The position numbers were made by a program, and so were the translations under genes. Positions 48,199-59,365 of a DNA stretch of 64,000 nucleotides are shown piece after piece. Source of the DNA: Adiantum capillus-veneris (lineage: Eukaryota; Streptophyta; Polypodiopsida; Polypodiales; Pteridaceae); the NCBI GenBank assembly GCA_014529385.2, contig CM043944.1:80134384-80198383 (forward strand). The letters run 5' to 3'. Under the pieces are notes generated by a model. That model was not told the DNA's origin and did no database searches. It worked only from the letters and a program-made list of their open reading frames with translations. The first letter of the stretch is position 1; the number at the start of each line of letters is the position of its first letter.

Positions 48199-51100
48199 GT
48201 ACTAGTGACATGTCATATATTCTTGATACACATGCTTGAACACTCATGTGCATGGTATCTAACAAATCTTTCTTTTTATTCCTTCCTGCAGGATCTTACA
48301 AAGGATACTACTAACATTTTTTGTTTATCAATTTCTTGAGAGACTTTCTTTTAATTTGTAATCATCAAATGAAATGAAAAGTATCCTTCTTATTAAGATT
48401 GTTGATATTTTTCTTGTTCAAAACTTTCAATTGTGATTTATAGTTTTGTTAGCATGAGATTGTGCTTTTTTAGTTTGAAAAAAACTGTCAAAGATCCAAG
48501 TCTTTTTGGCTTTACTTAAGTTATTAATTGTGAAAGATCCAAATCTTTTTGCTTTACTTAAGTTATTGATTGTCTATGTAATAGTCCTTAAAACAATATC
48601 GGATGGCTTTCTTGCTCCCATGTCTCACATTGGTCTTTAGGTAAGACAAGTCGTGACCTTGAAAGTATGGTCTCATATCTCGATCAAGTGAAGAGACATG
48701 AAGCTTAAATATCACTACTATGTATCTAGTGTTAAACTCCATAGAGACAAAGATACTAGAGTGACAAATTGCAGTCTAGTTTAAGTGAAAATCCATTTGA
48801 GCTAAGGTAAAACTTATAGTGCCTCATTTTCTAGGATTCTACCCCATCAAGGAAGTTAGAATCTAGCACAAACCAATTAAGACTCTTTTGGAGCCTAGAT
48901 AGGACAATTCGTGGAACTTAAGAAACTTATTATTGAGTTAGAGTCTAGTTTAGATAAGCAAAAGATCTTCAAACCAGCACTTGACTTTCTTACTATTCAA
49001 TATTCAAAGTCCCTTGAGGCTAACAAATTACGTACCTACTTGTAACCTAACTAATGAGTAACTATATAGATCTAAGCAAGTATATATAATGAGTCTTCAA
49101 ACTAATAAACCAAGGGAAGAGAGTAGCAAGGTCCACTACTTGTCCAAGCTTAGCTCTAGACAACATAGAAAGATGCTAGTTCTACTAATTGTATAATTAT
49201 AGGCATGGAGAAATGATAGAAGGTTGACCACTTGTCCAACCTATCATCTCTAGTAAAATGGAAGGTTTGGCCTTAAGATTCACCATGTAACCAACCTATA
49301 CATCATTGTATTATGAAGAGTAGAAAAGCAAAGCTCCACCACTTGTCCACGCTAGTTTTAAAATCCACATGGAGATAAGCAAGCTCCACCATTTGTCGAA
49401 TCTCTCTTCCATTAAAACATGAAAAAACTCAGCTATGTTGTACAGGGGGGACTTTTTTCCAAGGTCCACCACTTGTCCAAGCTAGGATCCATTAAAACAT
49501 GGAAATAAACAAAGCTCCACTACTCGTCCAACCTTTAGAGTTGCAAAGTGTATGGGTTGTCTAAACTAGGTATGGAAAAATAATTGAAGGTCCACCACTT
49601 GAAACATGGAGCGAAGCAAGCTCCACCATGTCTCCAATATGCTAGACTCCATTGAAACACCCTAAACCCATGATATTTTGTACATAGGGGATGTACATTC
49701 AAGGTCCACCACTTGTCCAACCTAGTATCCCTAGTAGCTTGATAGCTTTGGTCTCAAGATTCACCACTTGTCCACTCTATGTCATTGTATTAAAAAGGAT
49801 TGGGTGTTAAGGTCCACCACTTGTCCAACCTATAAGGTTATATTTTAACTGGTTTTTTTTCTCACAACTTGAACTACCCATGATATGTTTCACATGGGAG
49901 TTTTGTTTCAATGTCCGCCACTTGTCCAAGCTAACTCTATTGAAACATAGAGAGAACCAAAGGTCCACCACTTGTCCAAGCTAGGCTATATTGAAACATG
50001 GAGAGAAGGATGCTCCACCATTTCTCCAAGATAGGCTTCATTGAAACATGGAGAGAAGCAAGCTCCACCATGTCTCCAAGCTAGGATCCATTTAAATACC
50101 CTAAACCCATTTTATTTTGTACATGGGGGGGTTTTATTTCAAGGCTCACAACTTGTCTAACCTATTATCCCTAGTAGCGCGAGTGGTTTGGTCTCAAGAT
50201 ACACCACTTGTACACTCTATGTCATTATATTAAGAAGAACTATGTATTAAGGTCCACCACTTGTCCAACCTATAAGGTTATATCTTAAATGGTATCCTTT
50301 CTCACCACTTGAAATGCCCATGATATGTTTTACATGGGGGTTTCATATTAAGGTCCACCACTTGTCTAAGCTAACTCTATTCAAACATAGAGAGAAGAAA
50401 AGGTCCACCACTTGTTCAAGCTAACTCTATTCAAACATAGAGAGAAGCAAAGGTTCACCACTTGTCAAAGCTAGGCTCCGTAGAAACATGGAGAGAAGTA
50501 ACCTCCATCATTTTTCCAAGATAGGTGCCATTCAAACATGGAAAGAATCAAGATCTACCATGTCTCCAAGATGCTAGGCTCCATTGAAACACCCTAAAAC
50601 CATGATATTTTGTACATGGGGTGTTTACATTCAAGGTCTACCACTTATCTAACGTATTATACCTAGTAGCATGAGTGGTTTGTTCTTAAGATTCACCACT
50701 TATCCACTCTATGTCATTATATTAAGAAGAACTGGGTGTTAAGGTCCACCACTTGTCCAACCTATAAGGGTATATCTTAAATGGTATCCTTCACCACTTG
50801 TCAAGGTCCATCACCACTTTTCCAACCTATAAGGTTATATCTTGAATGATATTTTTTCTCATCACTTGTAATGTCCGTTTTACAAAGGGGTTTTGTTCCA
50901 AGATCCACCACTTGTCCAAGCTAACTCTATTGAAACATAGAGAGAAGCAAAGCTCCACCACTTGTCCAAGATAGGATCCATTGAAACATGGAGAGAAGGA
51001 TGATCCACCATTTCTCCAAGATAGGTTCCATTGAAACATTGAGAGAAGCAATCTCCACCATGTCTCCAAGCTAGGCTCCATTGAAATACCCTAAACCCAT

Positions 51101-53939
51101 AATTTTGTACATGAGGGGTTTACATTCAAGGTCCACCACTTGTCCAACCTATTATCCCTAGTAGCACGAGTGGTTTGGTCTCAAGATTCACCACTTGTAC
51201 ACTCTATGTCATTATATTAAGAAGAACTATGTGTTAAGATCCACCACTTGTCCAACCTATAAGGTTATATTTTAAATGGTATCCTTTCTCACCACTTGAA
51301 ATGCCCATGATATGTTTTACATGGGGGTTTCATTCCAAGGTCCACCACTTGTCCAAGCTAACTCTATTAAAACATATAGAGAAAGAAAGGTCCACCACTT
51401 GTCCAAGCTAGGCTCATTGAAACATGGAGAGAAGGAACCTCCACTGTTTCTCCTAGATAGGCTCCATTGAAACATGGAGAGAAATAAGCTCCACCATGTC
51501 TCCAAGTTGCTAGGCTCCATTGAAATACCCAATACCCATAATATTTTGTACATGGGGGGTTTACATTCAAGGTTCACCACTTGTCCAACCTATTATCCCT
51601 AGTAGGTTTGGTCTCATGATTCACCACTTGTCCACTCTATGTCATTATATTAAGGAATTGGGTGTTAAGGTCCACCACTTGTCCAACCTATAATGTTATA
51701 GCTTGAATGGTATTTTTTCTCACCACTTGTAATGCCCATGACATGATTTACATGGGGGTTTTGTTCCAAGGTCCACCACTTGTCCAAGCTAAATCTATTG
51801 AAACATAGAGAGAAACAAAGGTCCACCACTTTTCCAAGCTAGGCTGCATTGAAACATGGACCTTAATACCAAATTATTTCTAGTAGCATGAGTGATATTT
51901 TGTACATGGGGGGTTTACATTCAAGGTCCACCACTTGTCCAACCTATTTCCCTAGTAGGTTTGGTCCCAAGTTTACCACTTATCCACTCTATGTCATTAT
52001 ATTAAGAATAATTGGGTGTTAAGGTCCACCACTTGTCCAACCTATAAGGTTATATATTGAATGGTATTTTTTCTCACCACTTGTAATGCCCATGATATGT
52101 TTTACATGGGGGTTTTGTTCCAAGGTCCACCACTTTTCCAAGATAACTCTATTCAAACATAGAGAGAAACAAAGGTCCACCACTTGTCCAAGCTAGGCTC
52201 CATTGAAACATGGAGAGAATGATGCTCCACCATTTATCCAAGATAGGCTGCATTGAAACATGGAGAGAAGCAAGCTTTACCATGTTTCCAAGCTAGGCTC
52301 CATTGAAACACTCTAGGGGGTTTTATTTCAAGGCCCACCACTTGTTTAACCTATTATCCCTAGTAGCATGAGTGGTTTGGTTTCAAGATTCACCACTTGT
52401 ACACTCTATGTCATTATATTGTGTTAAGGTCCACCACTTGTCCAACCTATAAGGTTATATCTTAAATGGTATCCTTTCTCGCCACTTGAAATGCCCATGA
52501 TATGTTTTACATGGGAGTTTCATTCCAAGATCCACCACTTGTCCAAGCTAACCATATTCAAACATAGAGAGAAACAAAGGTCCACGACTTGTCCAAGCTA
52601 GGCTCCATTGAAACATGGAGAGAAGGAACCTCCACCATTTCTCCTAGATAGGCTCCATTAAAACATGGAGAGAAGTAAGTTCCACCATGTCTCCAAGATG
52701 CTAGGCTCCATTGAAATACGCAAAACCCATGATATTTTGTACATGGGTGATTTACATTCAAGGTCAACCATTTGTCCAACCTATTATCCCTAGTAGGTTT
52801 GGTCTCACAATTCACCACTTTTCCACTCTATGTCATTATAATAAGAGGAATTGGGTGCTAAGGTCCACCACTTGTCCAGCCTATAAGGTTATACCTTGAA
52901 TGGTATTTTTTCTCACCACTTGTAATGCCCATGACATGCTTTAAATAGGGATTTTGTTCCAAGGTTCACCACTATCCAAGCTAATTCTATTGAAACATAG
53001 AGAGAAACAAAGGTACACCACTTGTCCAAGCTATGCTCCATTGAAACATGGACCTTAATACCAAATTATTCCTAGTAGCATGAGTGATATTTTGTACATG
53101 GGGGGTTTGCATTCAAGGTCCACCACTTGTCCAACCTACTTTTCCTAGTAGGTTTGGTCGCAAGATTCACCACTTGTCCACTCTATGTCATTATATTAAT
53201 AATAATTGGGTGTTAAGGTCCACCACTTGTCCAACCTATAAGGTTATATATTGAATGGTATTTTTTCTCACCACTTGTAATGTCCATGATATGTTTTACA
53301 TAGGGGTTTTGTTCCAAGGTCCACCACTTGTCCAAGCTAGGCTCCATTGAAACATGGAGAGAATGATGCTCCACCATTTATCCAATATAGACTCCATTGA
53401 AACATGGAGAGAAGTAAGCTCCACCATGTCTCCAAGATGCTAGAGTCCATTGAAATACCCAAAACCCATGATACTTTGTACATGGGGGATTTACATTCAA
53501 GGTCCACCACTTGTCCAATCTATTATCCCTAGTAGCATGAGTGGTTTGGTCTCAGGATTCACCACTTGTCCACTCTATATCATTATATTAAGAAAAATTG
53601 GGTTTCCATATCTAAATGGATCTTGGTTGGATAAGTGGTAGACCTCGAGACCTAAATACCCATTCTACACTAGAGCATTGGTTAAGCCTTATGCACTTCA
53701 AGCATACCTTTAACAACAAGTAGTAGTTATTAGTTGACTTAAGTCTAGTTGAACTCCATGGTATTGAGACTAAGAGAGAGTGTAGCATAAAAAAGAGTCG
53801 GGATTTTAATTTGACTTTCTTTCTATTAATGAGTAGATCATAGATGGATTTTGATATCTAATAAAACCTTAGGGTAGACAATGTAAAACTCATGTATATT
53901 GTTGTGTTTGCATTAAGTGTTCTTGTTCTTTAATTTCAG
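48199..53939 (+). repeat. Intron 4 (5741 bp) with motif arrays on the minus strand
   Basis: The donor GTACTAG and acceptor TTCTTTAATTTCAG join G with AA in frame. From about 49120 to 53600 it is packed with motif repeats in the opposite orientation to all arrays further left (AAGGTCCACCACTTGTCCAA on the + strand). Monomer landmarks are the same, reverse-complemented. An alternative acceptor, CCTTCCTGCAG at 48291, would give a short last exon and a 3' untranslated region ending near 48420, making the second FCP1-like exon a separate unit. Confidence 0.75.
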
Positions 53940-54715
53940 AACCATTACAGAAAAATGGATTGGCTATATGCTGGCATAAATTGAAGAAAACTATTGAATT
54001 ACCCATCCAACCTCCTCCAAGACCTTGTCCAAGGAATGAATCACCTCCTTATCACCTACCACTTGCTTTCAAGGACATCAAAAGAGTACTTATCTTGGAT
54101 CTAGAGGGGTTACTTCTCAAGACAATTGAAATGAAACATGGAGATTCTATGCCATCTTGGGCTCAACACATGCGACTTGTGGAGGATAAAGATGAAGTTT
54201 ATCATGTGGTGCGACCAGACGCACAAAGTTTTTTGGATTTTTGTGCTGAATACTTTGAGCTATGGATATGGAGTTGCTATAACTTAACAAGGGTGCAACG
54301 CATCACACAAAAATGTTTTCCTGAGCAGTATACCAAGTTCAAGGTGTTTATGAGTAACAAAAATTGCCAAAATCCAAATATCATGTTAGGATTTACAAGG
54401 GTTTATCACAAAAATTTGAGTGATATTTGGAAGATATTTGAGGATTTGGATGCAAACAATACCTTAATTTTTGATGACACTCCATATAGGGTGATGTGGA
54501 ACATGCCAGGGACATATCTTATATTTCCAAAGATGTGGAGGCAAACTTCCGAGCAACTTCAAAACTTCTTGCAGAGAACCATAATTCCATGGTTGGTAGG
54601 ATGGTTGTATGCAAGAGATAAGAGAGTCTATACATACAACACAATTGTAAATCAGTATAGTGATTCTGAGACAAATTATGTCCTTGGTGTGTACTTGTCA
54701 ACACGAAAGCATTGA
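53940..54715 (+). CDS. Exon 5: second FCP1/NIF-like HAD domain
   Basis: 258 codons without interruption to TGA 54713. After a Pro-rich stretch (IQPPPRPCPRNESPPYH) come motif I RVLILDLEGLLLKT, motif II LWIWSCYNLTRV and motif IV TLIFDDTPYRVMW. The second Asp of motif I is Glu here, and motif II has Cys in place of Thr/Ser-Ala. It is clearly related to the domain in exon 4 but strongly diverged, so the duplication is old. The phase-1 acceptor fits the end of exon 4. It could also be the last exon of a separate gene. AATAAA overlaps the stop codon. Confidence 0.8.
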
Positions 54716-55470
54716 ATAAATATGGCCATAAGATGCTTTTTTTATTCTAGTGTGTATCTTTCAACATTTGTATAATTTGATATAGTCTTTTTTTAAAAAA
54801 AAACAAAGGTGTGTCAATTTTATGAACACTTGAATGGAGTGCACCCTACTCTAAGGGGACTTCAATGTACTATTGGAGTGCATCCTATTGTAAGGGGACT
54901 CTGATGTATTGCTAGAGTGCACCCAAATTTTTGGGGACTCATTTTTTATTTGATTGGGGCCTATGTTGGGTCATATAGTAAAAGAAATTCATTTTTTGTC
55001 AATTCATATCGAGGTTGCATTTATTTGTAACTATGAAAGAATTGATGTTTGATGTCAAAATAAAACTTGTAAGTGTGGATCAGAGAATTCATGGACTTTA
55101 AATATGTGAGAGGGATCTTTTTCTTGGGCACAAATGTTTGCTTCAAGAATTTTGTCATTACATACTTTATGTGAAAGAGTTTTAGAACCTAAAAGACTTT
55201 GAAAACAAAACTATGGAATCTAAGTGCATGTATTCTTGAATGGCTTGAAAGTTGATGTATACATGCATGTCGCCTTGATGAAGATTTAGATCTGACAAGA
55301 TGCAAAGCTAGAATTCTTGGACGTTACCTTTGTCAATTTGGTAATAACATATTTAACTTTCTTTTCTTATGGGTGGAAAATATATTATTATGTGCATTTG
55401 GAACCTAATTGCTTGACCTTCAAACCAAGATTCCTATGTTATTTTTTCATATACTTTTTTGTAATGAATT
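54716..55470. other. 3' untranslated and spacer sequence
   Basis: AT-rich, with no gene. Between about 54830 and 54950 the phrase GGAGTGCACCCTA or GAGTGCACCC with GGGGACT recurs three times as a short imperfect repeat. Confidence 0.5.
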
Positions 55471-57344
55471 AAGATTGTGGATGCAAGGTCCACCACTTGT
55501 TCAAGCTAGATCTAAGAAAGTATATATACTGAGTCTTCAAACTAGTAAACCAAGGGAAGAGAGAAGCAGGGTCCATCACTTGTCCAAGCTCATCTCTAGA
55601 CAACATAGAGAGATGTTAGGTCTACTAATTGTCCAATATAGTCATGGAGAAATGATAGAAGGTTGATCCACTTGTCCAACCTATCATCTCTAGTAAAATG
55701 GGAGGTTTGGCCTTAAGATTCACCATGTAACCAACCTATACTTCATTGTATTATGAAGAGTAGAAAATCAAAGCTCCACCACTTGTCTAAGGTAGTTCCA
55801 AAATCAACATGGAGAGAAGCAAGCTTCACCATTTGTCCAAGATAGGTTCCATTAAAACATGGAAAACCTCATATATGTTGTACATGGAAGCTTTTTTCCA
55901 AGGTCCACCACTTGTCCAAGCTAGGATCCATTAAAACATGGATAGAAACAAGGCTCCACAACTCGTCCAACCTTTATAGCTGCAAAGTGTACCGGTTGTC
56001 TAAACTAGGCATGGGAAAATAATAGAAGGTCCACCACTTATCCAATATATTATCTCTAATAGCATGGGAGGTTTGGTCTCAAGATTTAGGAATTGGCTGA
56101 CCTGTATTTCATTGTATTATGATGAATTTGGTTTTAAAGTCAACTACTTATCCAAGCTATAAGTTTATATCTTGAATGGTATTCCTTCCCATCACTTAGA
56201 AAACCAATGATATGTTGTACATGGGGGGGTTTGTTACAAGGTCCACCACTTGTCCAAGCTAGTTTCATTGAAACATGGATGAAGACAAGCTCCACCATTT
56301 GTTAAAGCTAGACTCCATTGAAATCTAGAAAATCCATTCTATGTTGTACATGGGGTTTTTGTTTTAAGGTCCAACACTTGTCCAAGCTAAGATCCATTGA
56401 AACATGGAGTAGTAGAAACACTCCACCACTTGTCCAAGCTAGGAAACATTGATAGTAGTTGGTTTAGTTTGAAGATCCACCACGTGTCTAAGCTAACTCT
56501 ATTGAAACATAGAGAGAAGCAAAGGTCCACCAACTTTCAAGCTAGGCTCCATTGAAACATGGACAGAAGCAAGCTCCACCATTTCTCCAAGATAGGATCC
56601 ATTGAAACATGGAGAGAATCAAAGGTCCACCATTTCTCCAAGCCAAGATCTAGTTGTCCAACCTATAAGGTTATATCTTAAATGGTAATCTTTCTAATCA
56701 CTTGGAATACCCATGATATGTTTTACATGGGGGTTTTGTTCCAAGATCACCACTTGTCCAAGCTAACTCTATTGAAACATAGAGAGAAGCAAAGGTCCAC
56801 CACTTGTCCAAGCTAGTCTCCATTGAAACAAGGAGAGAAGCAAGCTCCATCATTTCTCCAAGATAGGCTAGCCTGGATAAGTGCACCTTGAAACCAACCT
56901 TCCTATGAGGCAATAGAGCATATGCTACATATTTTATGTATGCCCCATGCCTCAAATTAAGAAGTTATAGATTAGAAGTGGACCTTGCTTGAATGTCACA
57001 TGCAATAAATTAAGGAAAAATAGCCAAGTGGATTGTATTCCTCAATGGATCCTTGCTTTCACAAGTTGTGAACCTTGAGTCACTTTTACATTAACTTGAC
57101 AAGTGGTGGACCTAGAAACCAAGCTCTCCATGTTGAGATATGTTGTAGGTAGGACAGTAGAACATAGACAACGATAATGGATGCAATATACTCGTCTCCT
57201 AATAATCCAATTGATTGAAACCATGGTATTTTAGTTGTTTTCATTGTGTATTGTATGTGCATAAAGTGGAATGATACCTTAAGAAAACTCAAATTTTTGA
57301 CAAAATCTCTATATTTTGTACATGATATATTGAAAGTTGTCCAA
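55471..57344. repeat. Motif array, right inner region, mostly minus strand
   Basis: From about 55486 to 56850 the motif lies on the minus strand, as in intron 4. The segment near 55500-55780 closely resembles 49060-49340, so the two are related copies. The last copies (about 56950 and 57090-57115) are on the + strand. No coding frame is supported. Confidence 0.8.
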
Positions 57345-57385
57345 CCTGGGAATTGGGATTTTCCCACTTTACCTAATATGGTCTT
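57345..57385 (-). repeat. Right terminal inverted repeat of the giant element
   Basis: The end reads TACCTAATATGGTCTT, the exact inverse of the left end over 16 bp. Further in, GGGATTTTCCCAC aligns with the left end imperfectly. It is followed by AGAT (57386-57389), the partner of 3731-3734. Confidence 0.85.
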
Positions 57386-58020
57386 AGATGTCTCTCCCTT
57401 AACTACTCCACCACTAGAATGAATGAGTTTCTTTCTTGCAAGCTGGGGAACATGACTGTCAAAGCTTACTGTGACTCAGTTTGTCCGACTATCCTAATAT
57501 GCTCCTCTCATGATAGAGGAACAAAAGCTAAGTCTCTTTATCCTTGGACTTGGAGAAGATTTGGCTCTTGAAGTAGAGACCCTTTGACCTGCCTCATTTG
57601 TGGATGCTCTAATCCGAGCCAAGTCAAAGCATAAGAACCTTTTCAAGAGAGGCACTACAACTAATAGGAAGCGAGAATCTCCTTCTACCCCAGTCACCCC
57701 AACCAAGCAACCAGAGTACCCTTTATACCAAAGCCCGCTGCCCAACCCCAATCACCATCAGTTCGTGTGAATGCCTTTCCACTCACTTAAAGTGAAAGGC
57801 AAATCCAGTGCTATAAGTGCTTGGAATTTGATCATAAGAAGGCCCAATGCCCTAAAGGAGATAACCCTAGTAATCCGAGCCCCCATGTTAACCTTTAGAA
57901 TGCACCTAGACAGGGGGGACACTTTAGAAACCTTGGGGCAAGAGGAAGAAATCTAGCACAAGCAACATCTCCTCCTACAACTCATTATCGTGGTCAAAAC
58001 TAGCCGACAACCCACCTAGA
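57386..58020 (+). pseudogene. gag: Host Ty3 gag, 3' part, after the insertion
   Basis: Directly after AGAT the gag frame resumes (LNYSTTRMNEFLSCKLGNM). A frameshift near 57483 leads to MIEEQKLSLFILGLGEDLAL and FVDALIRAKSKHKNLFKRG. A zinc knuckle CYKCLEFDHKKAQC lies at 57809-57850. Several stops are present. Together with 3296-3734 this makes one gag gene of normal layout. Confidence 0.85.
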
Positions 58021-58029
58021 ACATCCACT

Positions 58030-58215
58030 GTGAACTTTGTTTCAGTGAAGGATGGGATAGAGGAACAAGGTCACATGATCTATGCTGCCTTGGATCCTAG
58101 TGGCCAAAAGCGACAATTCTCCATTCTTGAGATGAAGGGAGATTATGAGGGTAAACCTCTTTCCTTTCTTATTGATTCTGGTAGCTCACATTCATTTTTG
58201 CACCTAACACTGTAA
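58030..58215 (+). pseudogene. pol: Host Ty3 protease
   Basis: A short open frame ending with the aspartic protease site SFLIDSGSSHSFLHL, followed by a stop. The sequence down to about 58440 (GRFEGILWMDWLRGNNANIH) is the continuation of the protease-RT linker in shifted frames. Confidence 0.8.
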
Positions 58216-58468
58216 AAATATTGCAAGAGACCTCTCAACCCACAGGTCCTAAGCTACGGGTTTCTTTAGCAACATGATCCACCATCTTGATAGTTGAGTA
58301 GACGGTAGATTTGTCCTAGAAGGCCATTACACCCAACAAAGATTTAAAATCCTAAAGATTGGCCGATTTGAAGGAATCCTATGGATGGATTGGCTAAGAG
58401 GAAATAATGCAAACATACATTGCAGTGAAGGAAGCATCTCTTTTTGAAATTCAAAGGGCGAACAAGTT

Positions 58469-59365
58469 TTGGTGCCAGGTAGAGCAGGAAAAGCTCCCTT
58501 AAAGGTGGTTAAAGCCAATCGTTTAGTTAAAGGATTAAAGAAAGGATTGCCGATCTATGTTATAAAACTCAATAAACTAGAAATAGAATCAGAAGGATCA
58601 GAACATGAATATGAGTATCAAGAAATTTTCCCTAAAGAATTGACAAATTTTCCCCCACCTAGAGAACTAGAGCACGAGATCAAGCTAATTCTTGGTGCCC
58701 AGCCAATAGCCAAGTCCCCCTACAAGATGTCGCCTTCTAAATCCATAGAGCTGAAGAACCAATTGACTCAGCTTTTAGAACAAGGCTTGATCAGACCTAG
58801 TGTCTCTCCTTGGGGATCTTGCTCTTCCAAAAGAAGAAAGATGGGACGTTCAAACTTTGCATAGATTTTCAAGGCTTGAATCAGTGCACTATCAAGAACA
58901 AGTGCCGCGCATAGATGAGCTACTCAATCGACTCGGTGGTGCTAGATATTTCACCAAAGTAGATCGGGCTATTACCAAGTGGGGATCTGAAAAGGAGATA
59001 TTTCTAAAAAAACTTTCAATACAAGATTTGGGCATTATGAGTTCATCGTCATGCCCTTTGGCTTGACCAATGCCCCTGCCACCTTTAACCGTCTCATGAC
59101 TGACCTATTTAGGACAGAGCTAGATGATTTTGTTCTAATCTTCTTTGATGACATCCTTGTGTATTCAAAGACCAGAGAAGATCATGAACGACATGTACGC
59201 CATGTCTTGGAAATTCTCAAAAAAGCCCAACTCTATGCCAAGCATAATAAATGCTCTGTCTTTGTAGAGAAGGTTGCATATTTGGGATCTATAGTCTCTA
59301 GGGAAGGTCTCTCTCTAGACCCAACTAAGGTGGAAGCTGTAGTCCAGTGGCCCATTCCCAAGATT
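58469..59365 (+). pseudogene. pol: Host Ty3 reverse transcriptase (frameshifted)
   Basis: The linker and fingers are in one frame (PREIEHE-like region; [28 protein letters not shown]) to about 58815. The [20 protein letters not shown] part is in another. From 59033 comes YEFIVMPFGLTNAPATFNRL, and FFDDILVYSKT holds the catalytic pair. The frame is lost after VVQWPIPKI (59365), where an internal deletion begins. It belongs to a different Ty3 lineage from the chromovirus at 28848-37738. Confidence 0.9.

Larger units (their letters stand above)
3735..57385. mobile_element. Giant TIR DNA element (about 53.65 kb) inserted in a Ty3 gag gene
   Basis: Four independent signs define it. (1) Inverted ends: 3735-3750 and the reverse complement of 57370-57385 both read AAGACCATATTAGGTA, with weaker similarity further in. 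(2) AGAT directly repeated at 3731-3734 and 57386-57389. (3) Deleting the segment plus one AGAT restores the gag frame of the host Ty3 element. (4) The 20-bp motif TTGGACAAGTGGTGGACCTT is abundant inside and not seen outside. It carries a DUF7869-like, probable DDE-type gene near the left end, a ParB-like/SET/FCP1-like gene near the right end, long satellite arrays, a copy of its own left border, and a nested chromovirus. Because the ends are TAAGACC...GGTCTTA, the target duplication could also be read as 2 bp (GA). The 4-bp reading recalls the Sola superfamily, but I cannot confirm that. Both genes are damaged here, so this copy is probably immobile. Confidence 0.85.

Noticed and set aside
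40544-54715. Origin of the ParB/SET/FCP1-like gene from a giant-virus insertion
   Set aside because: Some large DNA viruses carry SET or phosphatase genes, but there is no capsid, polymerase or other viral hallmark here, and TIRs with a target duplication explain the boundaries better.
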